Both the position numbers and the translations under genes were made by a program. A stretch of DNA of 64,000 nt, taken from contig CAJINV010000002.1 in the NCBI GenBank assembly GCA_905178155.1, positions 12,766,387-12,830,386 on the forward strand, in the 5' to 3' direction. The notes below the pieces were generated by a model. The model saw only the letters and a program-made list of their open reading frames with translations, had not been told where the DNA came from and did not search any database. The stretch comes from Amoebophrya sp. A120. Its lineage: Eukaryota; Sar; Dinophyceae; Syndiniales; Amoebophryaceae. Below, piece after piece: positions 43,379 through 54,299 of this stretch (its first letter is position 1; the number at the start of each line of letters is the position of its first letter).

Positions 43379-45029
43379 ATGTCGGCCTTCGAGACGGTGT
43401 TCGGACTGAAGGGCAAGGGATTCGCGATTGTGTGCGCAGACTCCCAGATGCAGGCCCATTATCCAGAAGAAAAAAGAACTGCATCACACCACGTCGTCTG
43501 ATTTTACAAGTTTTCTTTTTCGATTTTCATGTGCAAAGAAGAGAAGATTGATTGTCGATCCTATCCGAAAAATAAGGATTGGAATCTCAATTTGCAGCCT
43601 AAATTGTGCGACAACGAACAGTGGTGGGAAAAATGGTGCACTTCTCCCATTTCCATACTCGCCAGATTATTGCGATTAAGACGGATGAGGACAAGATTAT
43701 GGAGGTAGAAAACAAGCTCTTCGGCTGCAACGGCCCCTCCGCGGATCGAACCAGCTTTATGGACTACATTTCCAAAAACATCACCCTCTACAGGCTCCGA
43801 AATCAGGTCGGGCTCTCCACAAAGGTAAGGTCTTCCCAATGCATGAGCAGATCGAAGTCGAAGATCGTTGTTCTTTCACTTCCTGGGTAATCATCAAGGA
43901 AATATCTGAGTGATTTTTCAGGGTGTCAGCCGAAAATCAAAATTCGGCTGGACATAATAAATTGTAGTCAGTGATGAACAAGTAAGTCTGCATGCAGAGA
44001 GCCAAAGCGTTGGTCATTCATTCTCGTTGGAGATCATTTTTCCTCGACAAGATATGAACAATCTTGCAGGCGGCAGCGACTTTCACGCGCAACGAGTTAG
44101 CGACGGCATTGCGAAAAGGACCCTACCAGTGCGACTTGGTGGTGGCCGGTTACGACGAGGAAAACCAGGACGCGGAGCTGTACTTTATGGACTCGTACGC
44201 CTCATGTGCAAAGGTATTGACAGTTTTTCCGCGTCGATACGTGACTCCTTCTCTGCTCGTCCCACTCTCGCGGTTACACTTTATAATTTCTACTTCGCGC
44301 AACTAGCTTCTGCGCAGCGTATTTCCCACAAGGAACGCAAAAGAAAATCCGCGCCAAATACTGCCCCACCTGATTTTGAGTCTCGCACCACGCTGTGCAG
44401 CATAAAGGAGAGCATATGATTTATTTTTGATTTTTGTCGCATCCCCAGGTTAACAAAGCTGCTCACAGCTACGCCGGCAACTTCGTCCACGGGATTCTGG
44501 ACAAAGAGTGGAAAGAGGGGCTGCTATCACAGCAACAAAATCTCGGGTCATTGTCAGAAAGTGCGAGTCGAATAACCTGCATATTCCATAGTTCGTTGTA
44601 GTTTTTCATGCATGAAGATGAAGCGGTCCTGCACCTGGTCGTTCTGAAAAGACTTTTTTTGCATCGCCAGTGTTTGTACCTGTAACTTCAAAGCCAAGTC
44701 AAGCCGAGAGCCAAGGACTTGCGTGCGAGTGTAAAATATGACATGACTATTATAGACAAGAAACAAGCAACTTCTCACGTTTGCTGTGGGTCTGCACGAA
44801 ACCAGGATCCGTGGAGTAGTAAAGACCGCAGAGAAGGTCTGACAAGCACACAGGTTTGGCTTGACTCGAAATTTTGGCAGTACAGCTGACAGAAAAAGAG
44901 GGATTGACGATCATCAAAAAATGCATCACGGAGATCCGGACACGCTTTGCCTTGGGTCGCCTGGACGCGTTCATCATAAAGATAGTGGACAAGAACGGAG
45001 TCAGACACATCAAGCAGAAGGACTTGTAA
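43379..45029 (+). CDS. PSMB2: Proteasome subunit beta type-2 (beta4), inactive beta subunit
   Basis: This is a structural beta subunit of the 20S core. Five exons, 43379-43453, 43666-43824, 44070-44213, 44449-44524 and 44890-45029, give 197 residues, close to the usual ~200. It starts directly METVFG-like (MSAFETVFGLKGKGF) with no propeptide and no catalytic N-terminal Thr, as expected for beta4. Family blocks are IIAIKTDEDKIMEV, DYISKNITLYRLRNQVGLS, FTRNELATALRKGPYQCDLVVAGYD, ELYFMDSYASCAKV and RFALGRLDAFIIKIVDKNG. Intron 1 fits GC-AG, not GT-AG. Introns 2 and 3 are GT-AG. Intron 4 (44525-44884) behaves like an old introner: removing it with one GCTG copy gives LDKEWKEGLTEKEGL of the expected length. 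The gene symbol is by family. Confidence 0.88.
44525..44884. mobile_element. Decayed introner-like intron in proteasome beta4
   Basis: 360 bp. Starts TATCACAGCAACAAAATCTC; the complement of its right end (TTTCGAGTCAAG region) aligns imperfectly. Flanks GCTGC (44520-44524) and GCTGA (44885-44889). No GT donor fits the frame. Confidence 0.5.
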
Positions 45030-45883
45030 CGAGTATACATTGATGATCCGGTGGAGGACGACCTGCGCCCAGCGGTTCTAATCGCTTGAGATGGACTTCA
45101 TCATCTGACGCAAGAAAACAATAAAACTCTCATGCCAGTTTACTATCGCAAACGCAATGATCAGGCATGAGACCACGAGCGCCGACAAGAAGGACTACTA
45201 TACATAGTCTACATGAAGATTCCTCAGTTGAGTCGAATTCTCATCGAATCATGCGGCTGGGCTACGAGGATTGTTCGAAATCGAAAATACTCTACTAAGG
45301 AGGTACCCAACAGACGACTTTTTGAATCTAGTAGTTGAAATACGCGCAACCATCGTTGCGAACAACTGAACAAGTAGCCTTGTGAAGACCACTACGACCT
45401 GCTCCTGTCTGCTGTTCATGCGTCCATTGCCATGTGCCGGCTTCTTTTTACGTAGCTGATGGTCTGCTGCAGCAGGCGCATTTATTGTCGTCTTTTGAAG
45501 TACTTGTGCTCGTGATAGGAATACCTAGAATGAGAGAGCGTTTGTCTCTGATTTGTCCAAAAAGGCCCTAGCGCATCGCATTCGTTTTCCTTTTGGACAA
45601 AAGGAAACCCGTGTGCATGAGCATGCGCCAGCACGGGGGTGTTCTGATACTACTAGTGCTAGCGAATATGATTTCATGTAGCTGCTGCTTCGTCGTGTTG
45701 TAAATGTAATATTGTTTGATATTGTCCGTGGTTTATCTTATGTCATGTACCCCTAGGCAGTTGCAGGTCTCTACATCTTCTTCGTGTTGTGCTCTGTTCA
45801 TTGGACTAAACCAATTTTTCGTGTGTAGTTGTACAGCTTCGAACCGTTTCGGTCTCGCTCCTTGAACTTGGACTTGTTCGAAG
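45030..45883. other. Intergenic spacer with one short inverted repeat
   Basis: TTGTCCAAAAAGG near 45552 pairs with CCTTTTGGACAA near 45590, a possible hairpin. It may be part of the 5' or 3' transcript ends. No gene is supported. Confidence 0.45.
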
Positions 45884-48800
45884 ATGTTGCGCGGTGGCGG
45901 TCCACCGCTGGCGCTCGGCGGCAGTCATTATCCCGGCGGGCCGGGAACTACCGGACCTTCCGGATCGACGTCGTCCTATCCTGCTCCGCTGGGAGCCGCT
46001 GCTCCCCGGATGCAGCTTCAGATGCAGCAGCCGTTTCCCTTCGGAGCGGTTCCGGGACCAACCGCTGCCATGCAGCCGGTGCAGCAGCTGCAGATGCCAA
46101 TGACGCGTTTCATGGGTGGGTCGTTTGGGACCGTTGGTGCTCCCGCGGGAGGCTTGCCCCGCTCAGGCACCTCCTCCTCGACTTCGTCTACCGCACCCCC
46201 CGCCCAGCAGCAGTTTTTCCAACCGACAAACGCGTCGAATTACGGGCCTCATCCAGTGGGGGCACCAGCAGCATCACAGCAGCGGTCCGCAAATCTTACT
46301 GTTGGAGGTGTGCAGCAGCAGTGGGGGCAACCCCTCACGGCGGGCAACACGACGGCCAAAGTAGCGGCTCCTGGTGCAGCAACGACGTCCAGCTCTGGTG
46401 GCGCGGCGAGTGCAAATGGCGGTGTGGCGCGGTCGTCTGCGGGAGTTGGAGGTGGAGCGCCACCGACGCGACCGACGGTCGGCACAGCGCCTGCCTCCTC
46501 GTCAACTTCTAACAAGTTTGCAACTGTCAACACTGGTGCTGGCAGTCAACAAAGTCAAGGTTCTCACGGACAGCTGCAGCAACAGAGCCGCGGCTCCAAC
46601 CTGGGTAACAGTGCCACAACGGGGCTTGCTCCTCAACATCTTGCTGCTGCACAGACGGGACCAGGAGGGGGCGCAGCAGGATCATCTGCTTCCTCGTCTT
46701 CTACCGGCAGCCACAAGCTTGTTTCCGCGTCCGGAGCAGCGGAACAAGGAACCAGCCTGTCGCGGATTCAGGTTCTGAGCCGGCTGACAAAGGAATCCGA
46801 GGAGACCATGCGGATGAGCGAGTTAATCGAGCACCTAGCCTGTGTGGAAAGCGTGATTTACCAGGCCCTGGAAGTTTTGAAGCAGAACCAGCCCCACTTC
46901 AGCTTCTTCGTCCGCGAGTACTTTCGTTCCTCCTGTTGTCTATCGCACATACCGCTCGAGCACTACCACACCGGGGACAGACAAAAGCGACAACTGCACT
47001 GGGCCCAGATCCTGGAGAGCTGCGGCATGTCACTCGCAGGGTACTAGAGAAGTTCTATTGGAGCTACTGTTCCCACTCTTTTGTTATTTTATTAGTTTTT
47101 TAGGTAGCTCCTAATCCGAAACCGATACCGAAGAAGCTTGCTCTACATTTTTTTTTTGGCTGCAAAAATATTGAAAATTTCGATAAAGCTGATCTGCGCA
47201 AGAACATCCCAGGATTCTGTGTGGGGAGGACGCCACGGAGCTGCACACCGGGGTGCGCACCCGGGTGCGGAACATGATGTACTACCTGCACGAAAATTGT
47301 TTGGTGCTCCTGGACCTGGTTTGCCAGACCTTTCTGTCGGAGATGGACACGCAGAACGGCACGAAGCTGAACCGGATCGAGCTGCTCAACATTGACCTGC
47401 TGATCCGCGTGAAACGGTACCGGCGCATGCGCAAGGGCGACCACCACCACGCACTGCGGCAGCACAACGAGATGATCACCAGCAGTTTGAAACAAATGAT
47501 CCGAGCGGCGCAGGACCCCAGCAAGCGCCCGCGGAGCAAGGAGAACGGAACTTCTGCCTCCGGGAGCAAGAACAACGGCGCAGCTGCGGCCGCTCCAGCG
47601 CGCCCGAGGAACACCTTGGACGTCATTTGGGACATGCTGCAGGCCCGGAGTCCCGACCAGAAGAAGTGCAAGATGATCAAGCAAAAACTACGGGAGCTCA
47701 CGCGGTTCGCGCCCATTCAGAGGACCAACGAACACGGCGAGGAATTGCTTGACGTGTACGACCGCAGCAACACGCACCTGGACCCCCCGAACGTGGAGCC
47801 AAGTACGAGAAATTTCTAGTGAGAAAGAAAGATGAGCAGTGTCCCTGTCATGATATGAACGACGTTGTTGAAGATGCACCTTCTTCGCGACCAGGTGGCA
47901 CGTAGTTATGTGAAATCAGAATAACTTTCGTGCACAGTTTGTTGTTTGTGAAGTGTCTTCATTTATTTATAGATTAGTATATGTTCGTGCAGTATGTACC
48001 ATAGCCAGAGGATGTGTAAACCAAAATCACAACAGCGGAGGGCGCATCAGTCGTGCCGTTCGATGTTTTGCCGCCGATGCTGCCGAATTACGCAAACTCT
48101 CCGTATCTGCCCGCAGTCGCCGACAACCAATTCTTTTACACCATAGTGCTGGACCTCGACGAAACCCTAGTGCACTATTTCGAGGACCCCAATTCAGGTG
48201 AGTAGATCGAAGGCTTTTTGTAAGATTGATAGATGTTTCTGAACTCAAACCAAAGTGGCAGAAGTCCATGTCGTGCTAGTGCCTGCTACTGTTTTGCACC
48301 TTACTGTTGATGTAATCCACGTTAGGTGGCTACTACGACATGCGCCCCGGGTGCGTGGATTTTCTGAGCAAGCTGCGCCAGATTGGTTGCGAGGTCGTTG
48401 TTTGGACGGCCGCCACGATGGACTATGCGGACTGGGTGCTGGACCAAATCGATCCTGATAATAACCTGATTCACCACCGCCTGTACCGGCAGCACGCGGT
48501 CCCCTGGGGCCCGCTTTTCATCAAGGATCTCGCGAAATTGGGAAGTACTTTTGAAATAATGAATGTGGGTTTGAAGATATCTTTAGAGTCATAGGGGCAG
48601 TTGGAGTTGTAGTTCGACGGTTCCTCTCTCTACCACGTAGACGTACCTGGCTGCCGTACTGCCCGTTCCTGGAAATAGAGGACCGAGTTTCTTGTATTGT
48701 ACAGCGTTGTACTAGTGGCCCTCTGAGTCCGATAGCAGGTCGTAACGTGAAAAAACTTGAATCAGACTTCGTGCTTGGTTTTGCATGAAATAAAAAACCG

Positions 48801-50854
48801 TTCTTCAGGACCGCTTGATCGGACCATGATTATCGACAACGTGGCCGAGATATGAATTGCAAATATGTCTGGGTCTGGGAGATTGCGAGACTTGTCTTGC
48901 CAGTCTGGCATGACTCTGAGCTTTGTATTGCGCGGCCGCAAAGAGCTCCTCTTGCCTGTCATGCAAGAACGCAGTTTCTCATGCGGAGTACGCAACTCAG
49001 AACCACGGAAAAACTTGTCATGCTTGGCAGCGCATCAGAGTGCGCTCACTATTTCCTTTTCTTGCATCACAAATCTCCAGACCCAGACATATTTGCATTT
49101 GATACGAGAATTTTATGTTGCAGCCCGACAATGGAATTTTCATCCACGCCTGGTTTATCAAATGTAAAAGTGTCTGCGTCTGGAAGATTGCGAGATTTGT
49201 CATGCTGATCTGGCATGGCCCTTAAATCTGTATTGCGTGGCCACAAACAGCCTCTCTCGCCTGTCGTGAAAAAGCGCAGTTTCTCATGCGGAATACGCAG
49301 CACAGAAGCACGAATCAACTTGTCATGCTTGGCGGCGCATTACAGCGCATTTGTTTATTGACTGACTTGCATCACAAGTTTCCAGACCCAGACATTTTTG
49401 CATTTCATATGGTTCGAGGACCCGAACGACCTGGCGCTGCTGGATCTGCAGCCCCTGCTGGAGGAGCTGGTTGCCTCCCGCGTGACCGTCCCCTTTTTGC
49501 TCGACAAGTACAAGCTCGCCATCCCCCACTGGGCGGGGCACGTGATGGCGGAAGACAATTTTTACGGGGAAGCAGGCGGGGATGGCCAAAATGGAACGCA
49601 GGAAGCAGGGGACAGACAACCTATTCAGGGCAACGTCGACCATGTAGAAGTAGTACAGCAACCACCTCCACCTCCGCAGGAAGTTGTTGCGGCAGAGCAG
49701 CAGCAGCAGCGGGCTGCCGGTTCGCAGCCGAAGGCGGCGCCCTCGTTCGGGCCCTACAGCGGTGCCTTCCAGGTGCAGCGGCCGGGCGGAGTACAGAGCA
49801 ACGCACGGCAGAACGGCGTCGTGCCCACCACGACCACCACCGCAGCTACTAGTCGAAAGTCGTCCAAGACGCCGGGCGCGGCAGTTCTTGGAGCGGACGC
49901 GGGGACGCTGGGACAGCAGCAGCAGGGCGGCAACAAGCCGCGGGTGATGAAAACCAGGAACTACACACCTGGGGCCGCTACGAGTGTCGTCGCCAACCAA
50001 CCTGGCTCAGCGGTGGGGGGCGGTTCGGCTCTCGCGCCGACAACGTCGATTCCCTACCAGTTCCAGCAGCAGCCAATGCTCGCGGGGACACATCAAAACA
50101 GTGGCGCGGTCGTCGGTGCTAGTAGAACTGCAGGGACCACTACTGGTGCTGGTGGTCTTGTTCCCACTTCCACACAAGCGAATCCCTCTGTGTACCATAG
50201 TGCCAGTAGTGCGAGTCTGTTGGCAAGACCAGCGCTCTCCTTGTCGCGGTCGCTCCAGCCGATTCCGCAAGTGATTCCGCAGCCACAGCAGGCCAAGACG
50301 TCCGCCTTTCAGCAGTCGCTGCTGCAGCAGGCCCAGCCGCAGGCGTACCAGACGCCGCAGACACAAGCCGCGCAGCCAAGTTCGCAAGGGGCGCACCCGC
50401 CGACGCAGCAACCGCACGCGGTGCCCGTGTTCCAGTTTGGTGCGGCTTTTCCCGGAAACCAAGCGCTCGCCGCCCACGCGGCAGCCTCGTTCCAACCGCC
50501 TTCGCGAGGGGGAATGTTCAAAAGTCCACAACTACCGGCTGCGGTGCGGAATGGTAAGTACAACCACGATTATTTACACGACGACAGATGAACACAATAG
50601 TTTTTGTAGCGGTATGAATACAATTAGAGGAGCAGAACATGTGAGAATTATGCTTTTCGCGATCGTTTAAGTGCTAGTCCTGAACAACGATTCGGAGAAG
50701 AAGTAAAAACCTGTATAAAAAATAAAATCTCAGTTTCTGGTGGACCGCCCGCCGCCTCTTCCTCTTTGTTGCAGAATCCCGGCCTAACTTTTTCGCCGAC
50801 GAAGCTAATGTCGCACCGCTTCCACCACTAGCAGATCGCGGTCTACGAATTTGA
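45884..50854 (+). CDS. FCP1/SCP-type (NIF-domain) protein phosphatase with long low-complexity arms
   Basis: Eight exons (45884-47040, 47213-47802, 48036-48197, 48326-48544, 48809-48850, 49110-49155, 49415-50553, 50775-50854) encode 1144 residues. The HAD-fold FCP1 homology domain sits near residues 615-770: LDLDETLVHYF with catalytic aspartates D622 and D624, GYYDMRPGCVDFLSKL, VVVWTAATMDYADWVL, HRLYRQHAV, KDLAKLGRPLDRTMIIDNVAENF and QPDNGIFIHAWFEDPND. Family members dephosphorylate Ser/Thr, often the RNA polymerase II CTD; the substrate here is inferred only. The N-terminal ~280 residues are Gly/Ser/Gln/Pro-rich, then a helical region (IQVLSRLTKESEETMRMSELIEHL; NMMYYLHENCLVLLDLVCQ) precedes the phosphatase; the C-terminus is Gln/Pro/Ala-rich. 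Two introners bracket a 46-nt exon. All exon joins close in frame. Confidence 0.88.
48851..49104 (-). mobile_element. Introner, family A (A3) in reverse orientation, duplication CGAGA
   Basis: 254 bp. CGAGA at 48846-48850 and 49105-49109. Reverse complement aligns with 26787-27036. Excision joins DNVAEN to FMLQPDNG in frame. Confidence 0.92.
49156..49409 (-). mobile_element. Introner, family A (A3) in reverse orientation, duplication TGGTT
   Basis: 254 bp. TGGTT at 49151-49155 and 49410-49414. Sister of 48851-49104. Excision gives HAWFEDPNDLALLDL, matching the FCP1-family pattern. Confidence 0.93.
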
Positions 50855-51882
50855 GTTCCTCTTTTGGCCAAGCGTACGACAAAAGGAAAACGAGACTCAG
50901 CCCAATTTTAACGAGTGGTAAAATTATTGGGTTTCTCACCACACTGCACATGAATAAAGCTGGACAAAATTATCGAGAACAAGTTTGCTACTTACCGCAT
51001 TTGCTGCATGATTACCAAGTCCAACAGAAGATGAAAAATGGGCGAACACATTGTACGTATTTTTGTAGTATGGTCAGCTACTTTACCACTTCGAACCACG
51101 TTGGCTCGCGCAAGAAAGTCTGCTCATTATTTTGCTGAAATTTTGTTATTCTACTCTGAATTTTCATAACCGTAGGGAGGTTTCCTTGCACATGTGTTTT
51201 TTTGGAAAGTTGTTTTACTTGCTCAGTGCTGTCGTCGATGCAGATGCACGTTCCTGGAACAAAGCGCTTTGCTCATGTCTTGTGGAAAGGCTTACTCCGT
51301 AAATGAACTGACCCCACAACGTTTTCGTTGTACCCTCCAGGCACAGGGTGCAACAACGAGCACCATGTTGCATAATAATGAAATTGGGTTCAAGAACTGC
51401 CGTCAGTGCTCGAAGTGAATACGCACAACATCAGTGCAAGGTGTATGATCATGATGCATGGCTGAGAGTGAAATAGAGTCATATTCTCTGTGAGCAGGAT
51501 GGTAAAATCACGAACATTGAGTTTTTCAGCTGCAACAAATAAAAATATCTGCCTGATTGGTTGGCAAATACACGAAAACTTTGAGTTACACAGTGTATCC
51601 GCAGCGTTATATATCAATACGAATTGAATCATGTTGATCCCGCTATGAGATGAAGAAGTAGTGCATTGTGGAGGTAAAAAATGTGTGTTTTGCTTTTGCG
51701 CTAGTACATCTTTCTTCCGCTAGTACACACAAACAAGTTCGGTTGATATCGAAACTCTCGTTGTCTGTGCAGTTCCACTAGCTTCTTCTACTGTTGCACG
51801 ACGTTGATTATATCCCGCCACAGGGCGAGAGCAACAAACCAAAAATTTCGTCTACATCGCACTATCGGATTCCTACATACGA
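50855..51882. other. Intergenic spacer
   Basis: 1 kb of AT-rich DNA without supportable genes or repeats. Confidence 0.5.
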
Positions 51883-52845
51883 ATGGAGAAGTCCGGGAGC
51901 AGCAGGCGGCCGGTTTCCGCCAGCCACCGTGGCGGCGGTACTACAGATGCTGACCACGACACGACCACGGAAGATCTCAACACTGCGAGCCTAAATGTTG
52001 CTGATGTACGTGGTTTGTCTGTGTCCGAAGAAGAGCTTCTTCACGGAAAACTGTCAGTCAATTTTCGTTCTGTCGAACCAGCTGGTGAATGCGCTCAGGA
52101 AGAATCGGGTGAGGAGGGAGATGACAGCAAGTCTTCCAGTAGTTCTGAAGAGTCAGATCGAGAATCAGGATGGGACCGACATCAGAGTCTAGGCGCTACT
52201 AGGGCTCGGTCCGTCCTCAGAAGAGGACAACTGCCGCCGCCCAAATCTTCTACCAACGTCAGGGATGGCAAAGCTGGCGAAGGCACTCTGTCGGAAGACA
52301 GCGACGCCATTGACGACGAAGATGGCGCCTTTGAAGATGACGAAGGTGAGGCTGTTGAAGAAAATGACGGAGAGGAGCACGAAAATAAAGACGGTGAAAT
52401 GAAAGGTGATATCGGGACGAATTACCTCCGGGATTGCATCTTCCCGACTCACATAGCGAACGGCCGTGCGAAGACTGCCTGGGCGCGGCGCATCGCGGAG
52501 CTAAACCTGAGGGACAAAGACCTCGTTTACAACGACGGCGGCCCGAGCATCAACTTGTTGAGCCAGCAGGATGGTCTCGAAAAACAAGGGTCAGATGGCT
52601 GCAGTGGCAAACGGGCTGAGCAGCAAGAACCCCAAGCTAAGGTGAGAAGAGTGTTGAACAATAAACCGCCGGAAGACTTCTTTGCGACAATACTGAACAA
52701 CCCTGGTCGTGTGGCCGTCAATAAACGCAAAAGCCTCAGTACACATGATAACGCGACGAGCAAAAATTTTATTTCTTCTGCTTCTTGCAGCAGTAAAGCC
52801 AGCACGAGTACGTCAGCAACCTCGACGAGGACCACGGGAATTTGA
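51883..52845 (+). CDS. Unrecognised acidic 320-residue protein
   Basis: This single-exon frame runs from ATG 51883 to TGA 52843-52845. The N-terminal ~180 residues are Ser/Asp/Glu-rich with phospho-like runs (DDSKSSSSSEESDRES) and a very acidic stretch (DDEDGAFEDDEGEAVEEND). A more ordered core follows: TNYLRDCIFPTHIANGRAKTAWARRIAELNLRDKDLVYNDGGPSINLL. The C-terminus is basic then Ser/Thr-rich (KVRRVLNNKPPEDFFATILNNPGRVAVNKRKS). There is no signal or membrane helix. A nuclear protein is plausible from composition. No family is recognised. It ends about 55 bp before the satellite array. Confidence 0.65.
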   Translation: MEKSGSSRRPVSASHRGGGTTDADHDTTTEDLNTASLNVADVRGLSVSEEELLHGKLSVNFRSVEPAGECAQEESGEEGDDSKSSSSSEESDRESGWDRHQSLGATRARSVLRRGQLPPPKSSTNVRDGKAGEGTLSEDSDAIDDEDGAFEDDEGEAVEENDGEEHENKDGEMKGDIGTNYLRDCIFPTHIANGRAKTAWARRIAELNLRDKDLVYNDGGPSINLLSQQDGLEKQGSDGCSGKRAEQQEPQAKVRRVLNNKPPEDFFATILNNPGRVAVNKRKSLSTHDNATSKNFISSASCSSKASTSTSATSTRTTGI

Positions 52846-52900
52846 TTTGATGAAAAATCTCAACAGTTATTAAATTACACAGCTTTATCCGGTTTTTTGC

Positions 52901-54299
52901 GAGCTGGCTTTTGGCTGAAATAGGTCCAATGTCGACCATAGCACCGGGCCCCAGGAATGCTAATCAGATGGCTTTGCTGAGTAGCTTCGGAATTTTTTCT
53001 GCCCAATGTCGAGCCTAGCAGCGGGCGCCGGGAATGCTAATCAGACAGCTTGGTCCTCTTTTTTGCGCGCTGGCTTTGGGCTGAAATAGGTCCAATGTCG
53101 ACCATAGCACCGGGCCCCAGGAATGCTAATCAGATGGCTTTGCTGAGTAGCTTCGGAATTTTTTCTGCCCAATGTCGAGCCTAGCAGCGGGCGCCGGGAA
53201 TGCTAATCAGACAGCTTGGTCCTCTTTTTTGCGCGCTGGCTTTGGGCTGAAATAGGTCCAATGTCGACCATAGCACCGGGCCCCAGGAATGCTAATCAGA
53301 TGGCTTTGCTGAGTAGCTTCGGAATTTTTTCTGCCCAATGTCGAGCCTAGCAGCGGGCGCCGGGAATGCTAATCAGACAGCTTGGTCCTCTTTTTTGCGC
53401 GCTGGCTTTGGGCTGAAATAGGTCCAATGTCGACCATAGCACCGGGCCCCAGGAATGCTAATCAGATGGCTTTGCTGAGTAGCTTCGGAATTTTTTCTGC
53501 CCAATGTCGAGCCTAGCAGCGGGCGCCGGGAATGCTAATCAGACAGCTTGGTCCTCTTTTTTGCGCGCTGGCTTTGGGCTGAAATAGGTCCAATGTCGAC
53601 CATAGCACCGGGCCCCAGGAATGCTAATCAGATGGCTTTGCTGAGTAGCTTCGGAATTTTTTCTGCCCAATGTCGAGCCTAGCAGCGGGCGCCGGGAATG
53701 CTAATCAGACAGCTTGGTCCTCTTTTTTGCGCGCTGGCTTTGGGCTGAAATAGGTCCAATGTCGACCATAGCACCGGGCCCCAGGAATGCTAATCAGATG
53801 GCTTTGCTGAGTAGCTTCGGAATTTTTTCTGCCCAATGTCGAGCCTAGCAGCGGGCGCCGGGAATGCTAATCAGACAGCTTGGTCCTCTTTTTTGCGCGC
53901 TGGCTTTGGACTGAAATAGGTCCAATGTCGACCATAGCACCGGGCCCCAGGAATGCTTCTAATCAGATGGCTTTGCTGAGTAGCTTCGGAATTTTTTCTG
54001 CCCAATGTCGATCCTAGCAGCGGGCGCCGGGAATGCTAATGAGACAGCTTGGTCCTCTTTTTTGCGCGCTGGCTTTGGACTGAAATAGGTCCAATGTCGA
54101 CCATAGCACCGGGCCCCAGGAATGCTTCTAATCAGATGGCTTTGCTGAGTAGCTTCGGAATTTTTTCTGCCCAATGTCGATCCTAGCAGCGGGCGCCGGG
54201 AATGCTAATGAGACAGCTTGGTCCTCTTTTTTGCGCGCTGGCTTTGGACTGAAATAGATCCAATGTCGACCATAGCACCGGGCCCCAGGAATGCTAATA
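52901..54299. repeat. Satellite array, 166-bp higher-order unit (eight copies plus partial)
   Basis: The landmark TAGGTCCAAT recurs at 52921, 53087, 53253, 53419, 53585, 53751 and 53917 (166 bp apart); the start TAG then recurs at 54086 and 54255 (169 bp apart, through a 3-bp insertion TCT after GGAATGCT). Each unit is an internal dimer: CCAATGTCGACC...GGGCCCCAGGAATGCTAATCAG and CCAATGTCGAGCC...GGGCGCCGGGAATGCTAATCAG, spaced 77 and 89 bp. Copies 1-6 look essentially identical; the last two share private changes. No coding frame is convincing. Confidence 0.95.

Noticed and set aside
52901-54299. CRISPR-like array
   Set aside because: The repeats are adjacent 166-bp units with no unique spacers, in a eukaryotic genome; this is a satellite.
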